Source of the DNA: Deltaproteobacteria bacterium
Lineage (GTDB): Bacteria > Myxococcota_A > Polyangia > Polyangiales > Ga0077539
NCBI GenBank assembly: GCA_947494865.1
Contig: CANMAT010000221.1
Location: 1-6,491, forward strand
Reading direction: 5' to 3'
DNA: 6,491 bases
In this document: one piece after another, positions 3,669 through 6,491 of the stretch
How positions within the stretch are numbered: the first letter of the stretch is position 1
Layout of the letters: the number at the start of each line of letters is the position of its first letter
Notes under the pieces: generated by a model
Database searches by the model: none
Seen by the model: the letters and a program-made list of their open reading frames with translations, nothing else
Told to the model about the DNA's origin: nothing
Program-made: the position numbers and the translations under genes

Positions 3669-6491
3669 CCCTTTAGCGTGATCGGGTCGTTGTCGAGGAG
3701 AAACCTCCGCAGGGAGGTCTCTTGCACCGACGTGAGGCGCGTGAGGCGCGCGCCGAAGCCCGGGTGCGGCCCGCCGAGCGAAGCCTCGCGCACAAAGGTG
3801 ACGACCCCTTCGGTCTCGAGCGCTCCCCCCGCGACGCGCAGCGAGAGCGACACCGCGGCCCCCGCCGACGGGAGCTTGCGGAACGTCTGCACGAAGACTC
3901 CACCATCGCGGATCACGTCGCGGTCGACCCCCGCAGGCACGTAACAATTCGAAGGCCCCGCGGCGCGGAGCTCGGCTTCGAAGCGCGCGAGGGCGGGGGC
4001 CGCGGGCATCGGGGCGGGCGCGGCAGAGAGCGGAGCCGCGAGCGTTGACACCGCCGCGGGAGGCGCGGACGCGCGCGCGGGCGGGGGCGCCGAGCCCGAC
4101 GACACAGCGACGGGGATGCCGCCCGATTCGAGCTTCTTCTCGAGGCGTTCGAGCACGTTGACCATCGAGGTGAGCACGTCGGGCAGCGTTCCAAGTCCGT
4201 GCTGCGCCGCGCGCACGAGCGGGCCAAGCGCGTCGCCCGCGGACTTCATCCGGTCGGCGAGCGCGTTCACCGTGGCCTCGGGGCCGGGCACCTTCACCTC
4301 GAGCGTGGGCCTCGCCACGGCGCGCAGGGCCGCCTCGAGCTTCGCGAGCTGCGGCGCGAGCTGCTGCACCGTGGCGGCCTGGTCGCCCTGTGAGCGATCG
4401 ACGCCGCGGGTGATCTCGCCGCGCATCTTCTCGAGCTCCTCGCCCAGCGTAGAGAGGGTGCCCGTGACGCGCGACACGGGGTCGTCGTCTTTGCCGCCGA
4501 CCTTCTTCTGCCGCGCGTACTCCTTCTTGATCGCCTCCCACCGGGCGCGCCGCGCGTCGTCGAGGCGGCCGCGGAGCTCGGCGAGCTTCAAGAGGTTCTG
4601 CTCGGCGCCCGTGGTGAGCGTCTGCGACTCGCTCGCGTAGTGGTCGTCGATGAGCCGCTCGACCTCGTCGGGCGTGTGCGCCGAGACCACCTTCTCGGCC
4701 ACCTTGTTCATGTTGCGGTAGCTGCCCTGGAGCTTGAAGGGCGGCTCGGTGCGGTAGGCGTCTTCCTGCGAGGCGCTCTTGATGTACTCGGCGTTCACGC
4801 GCAACAGCACCGAGCGCACGGCGCCGAGGTTGCGCAGCACCGCGGTGACCTCGGCCACCTCGGCCGCGCTGTACGGGTGCGCGAGCTCCGTCGAGGGCAC
4901 GGCCTCGCCCTCGGCGATGCGCAGGAGCACGTCGAGGTCTTTGGGCTCGCGGCCCGCGAGGGGGCTCAGCGTGCTGTTCGAAGTGAGCGCGTTCTCGAGG
5001 TACGAGCGCGCGAAGGCGTCGTCGCGGCCGCCCAGAATGTCGCCGAGGTTGTAGGTGTCGGCCCGGTTGGCGAGCATGTCGGGGATGCGAAAGCGGTCGC
5101 CCGACTCGGTGTACGGGTTGCCCGCCATCACCACGCAGAATCGCTTGCCGCGCAGGTCGTAGGTGCGCGATCGCCCCTTCCACACGCCCTCGATGCGCCG
5201 CGAGCCGTCGCAGAGCGAGATGAACTTCTGCAAGAGCTCGGCGTTCGTGTGTTGAATGTCGTCGAGGTAGAGCATCACGTTGTTGCCCATCTCGAGCGCG
5301 AGGTTGATCTTCTCGACCTCTTGCCGCGACGTGGCGTTGGGCGCCTCGGCGGGGTCGAGGCTCAGCACCGCGTGGCCGAGCGACGGCCCGTTCACCTTCA
5401 CGAACACGAGCCCCAGGCGGCTCGCGACGTACTCCATGAGCGTCGTCTTGCCGTAGCCCGGCGGGCTCACGAGAAGAAGAAGCCCCATGAGGTCGGTGCG
5501 CTTCGCGTCGCCGGCGGCGCCGAGCTGCTTGGCGAGGTTGGCGCCCACGAGCGGGAGGTACACCTCGTCGATGAGCTGGTTGCGCACGAAGCTCGAGAGT
5601 ACACGCGCCGAGAACTCGTCGAGGCGCAGCCTGCGACGCTCGCGCGCGGCCACCTCGGTGCGAGCCTTTCGGTACGCCCGCCAGCGCGGCAGCGTCTCTT
5701 CGGTGAAGGCCTCGAGGCGCGCCAGAAACTCGTCGAGGCGCAGCGCCATGACCCGGTCGCGCACGCGCGGGTGTTGGCCGAGCAGCCCGTCTACGCTCGC
5801 CTCGAGCACCGCGCTCGACGGCTCGCGCTCGATGCGCCGGTCGATCACCAGCGACACCGCGACCTCGCGCGCGAAGCTCGCCCACGCGGGCGCGCGCAGC
5901 GCGAAGCCCTCGACCCACGACGACGCCAGCGCGAGGCGCTCGGCCGGGAGCTTCTCGAGCGCGCGCAGGTCGTCTTCGAACTGCCCCCTCGCCCCCTGCT
6001 CGTTGAGCTCGGCGTAGAAGGCCTCGCGGAGCGCCACGGCCTCGGCCGCGAGCGCACAGCGGGGCCGCTCGGCCGCGAGCTCGTCGACGAGGTAGCGCGC
6101 GGCGCGGCGGCGCTCGCCGTCACCCACGTCGAGCCTCCAGTGCGCGGCCGTGGCGGTGAGCGCCGTCGCGACGGCGCGCGTGAGCTCGTCTTGCGCAACC
6201 GCCGACGTGGTGATCGCGCGGAGCCGCGAGGCGCTGCGGCAACGGCGCGCGAGCAGCGCCCGCGAGGCCTCGTCGAGCGTGGCGTAGTGGAGCACCCCGA
6301 GGGCGCGCGCGGCGCTCTCGTGGCGGAGCGCGCCCGCGCTCACGAGGAGCTCGAGCGCCCTCGCGACGATGCGCGCGGCGTCGACGTCGTGCACGCCGCG
6401 CTCGTAGCCCTCGTCGTGGCGGTCGGCGGCGACGGCGCGCACCGTCGCGAGGAGCGTCGCCTCGGAGACGGCGTCGCGGCGCAGCCGGTCG
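3665..6491 (-). CDS. AAA+ 'DNA repair ATPase'-type protein with C-terminal PilZ-like domain (5' end outside window)
   Basis: The frame is open from the right edge to the TGA at 3665-3667, about 941 codons. Residues here are numbered from the internal GTG at 6440-6442, which is probably not the start. Order of parts: a helical, Arg/Glu-rich region (1-290); an AAA+ core with Walker A SPPGYGKTT at 326-334, Walker B MLYLDD at 390-395, a sensor-1-like AGNPYTESG at 440-448, and NRADTYNLGD at 459-468 as a possible arginine-finger region; a conserved helical region with EPPFKLQGSYRNMNK at 566-580; helices with coiled-coil character to about 773; a Pro/Ala/Ser linker (775-817); and a PilZ-like domain (about 832-920). 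From memory, the AAA+ part closely matches large proteins labelled DNA repair ATPase in actinobacteria and myxobacteria, which are often much longer. The missing N-terminus is therefore probably several hundred residues. The DNA-repair label is an annotation convention, and ATP-driven remodelling of an unknown target is the safe inference. The protein is cytoplasmic, with no membrane segment seen. Confidence 0.85.
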   Translation of the reverse strand, partial: DRLRRDAVSEATLLATVRAVAADRHDEGYERGVHDVDAARIVARALELLVSAGALRHESAARALGVLHYATLDEASRALLARRCRSASRLRAITTSAVAQDELTRAVATALTATAAHWRLDVGDGERRRAARYLVDELAAERPRCALAAEAVALREAFYAELNEQGARGQFEDDLRALEKLPAERLALASSWVEGFALRAPAWASFAREVAVSLVIDRRIEREPSSAVLEASVDGLLGQHPRVRDRVMALRLDEFLARLEAFTEETLPRWRAYRKARTEVAARERRRLRLDEFSARVLSSFVRNQLIDEVYLPLVGANLAKQLGAAGDAKRTDLMGLLLLVSPPGYGKTTLMEYVASRLGLVFVKVNGPSLGHAVLSLDPAEAPNATSRQEVEKINLALEMGNNVMLYLDDIQHTNAELLQKFISLCDGSRRIEGVWKGRSRTYDLRGKRFCVVMAGNPYTESGDRFRIPDMLANRADTYNLGDILGGRDDAFARSYLENALTSNSTLSPLAGREPKDLDVLLRIAEGEAVPSTELAHPYSAAEVAEVTAVLRNLGAVRSVLLRVNAEYIKSASQEDAYRTEPPFKLQGSYRNMNKVAEKVVSAHTPDEVERLIDDHYASESQTLTTGAEQNLLKLAELRGRLDDARRARWEAIKKEYARQKKVGGKDDDPVSRVTGTLSTLGEELEKMRGEITRGVDRSQGDQAATVQQLAPQLAKLEAALRAVARPTLEVKVPGPEATVNALADRMKSAGDALGPLVRAAQHGLGTLPDVLTSMVNVLERLEKKLESGGIPVAVSSGSAPPPARASAPPAAVSTLAAPLSAAPAPMPAAPALARFEAELRAAGPSNCYVPAGVDRDVIRDGGVFVQTFRKLPSAGAAVSLSLRVAGGALETEGVVTFVREASLGGPHPGFGARLTRLTSVQETSLRRFLLDNDPITLKG
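3683..3949 (-). other. PilZ-like domain (myxobacterial type), degenerate c-di-GMP motif
   Basis: Residues about 832-920 show the beta-strand pattern of myxobacterial PilZ-like domains: SNCY near the start, RDGGVFVQTFRKLP at 845-858, a strand with LSLRVAGG, EGVVTFVREAS at 878-888, GFGARLTRL at 895-903, and a final helix. Canonical c-di-GMP binding needs RxxxR and [D/N]xSxxG. I see no RxxxR before the barrel, and the second motif reads VIRDGG, lacking the Asn/Asp and Ser. The fold call is fairly secure, but c-di-GMP binding is doubtful. Confidence 0.65.
3992..4120 (-). other. Pro/Ala/Ser low-complexity linker in the large ATPase
   Basis: Residues about 775-817 are almost only Ala, Pro, Ser, Gly and Val, with no predicted regular structure. 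They separate the helical region from the C-terminal PilZ-like domain and mark a flexible tether at a domain fusion. Confidence 0.7.
5003..5545 (-). other. AAA+ ATPase core of the large ATPase
   Basis: This part covers residues about 300-480, counted from the GTG at 6442. Walker A is at 5441-5467 and ends in GKTT, Walker B at 5258-5275 ends in Asp-Asp, and the sensor-1-like Asn is in AGNPYTESG. The region between them, with NGPSLGHAVLSLDPAEAPNA, is unusually conserved compared with what I recall of homologues. The layout is closest to MoxR-like AAA+ proteins. Nucleotide binding is well supported, while the substrate is unknown. Confidence 0.85.

Noticed and set aside
3609..5918. A 769-codon minus-strand frame overlapping the ATPase gene.
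   Set aside because: It is very rich in Arg, Ala and Gly with no domain, while the overlapping frame carries Walker motifs and conserved segments.

Overview
The window is very GC-rich and coding-dense, and strong G/C third-position bias leaves long spurious open frames on both strands. The gene content points to a myxobacterium (Myxococcota, probably a Polyangia-type genome): a huge lipoprotein of tandem Cys-rich repeats ending in a bacterial fibrinogen-like domain, a small TerB-like protein, and a large AAA+ protein of the 'DNA repair ATPase' type with a myxobacterial PilZ-like tail. The taxon is inferred from protein style, not from a marker gene.

Layout. Positions 1-3075 (minus strand) hold the first 1,025 codons of a secreted lipoprotein whose 3' end lies beyond the left edge. 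I translated this frame line by line and found no stop. It has a lipobox signal peptide, a short Ala/Asp linker, 19 tandem 8-Cys units and the beginning of a fibrinogen-like domain. Positions 3076-3241 are a divergent intergenic region with a ribosome binding site at each end. Positions 3242-3655 (plus) encode a 137-residue TerB-like helical protein. Its stop lies 9 bp from the stop of the convergent gene on the minus strand, and a short perfect inverted repeat spans both stops. Positions 3665-6491 (minus) hold the C-terminal 941 codons of the AAA+ ATPase, whose 5' end lies beyond the right edge.

How the genes relate. No two genes form an operon: the first pair is divergent and the second convergent. 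The lipoprotein acts on the cell surface and the other two are cytoplasmic, so no shared pathway is shown. TerB-like proteins and AAA+ ATPases do co-occur in stress-response neighbourhoods, but a tail-to-tail arrangement is weak evidence for a joint role.

The most notable structure is in the lipoprotein. Its 19 units are not uniform: a variant unit sits at units 3, 7, 10, 13 and 17, always right after a unit with a Cys-Val-Ser tail. This forms 3- or 4-unit higher-order blocks laid out symmetrically around the central unit, and the fibrinogen-like domain starts where the next variant unit would be expected. The second point of interest is the degenerate PilZ-like domain fused to the AAA+ ATPase.
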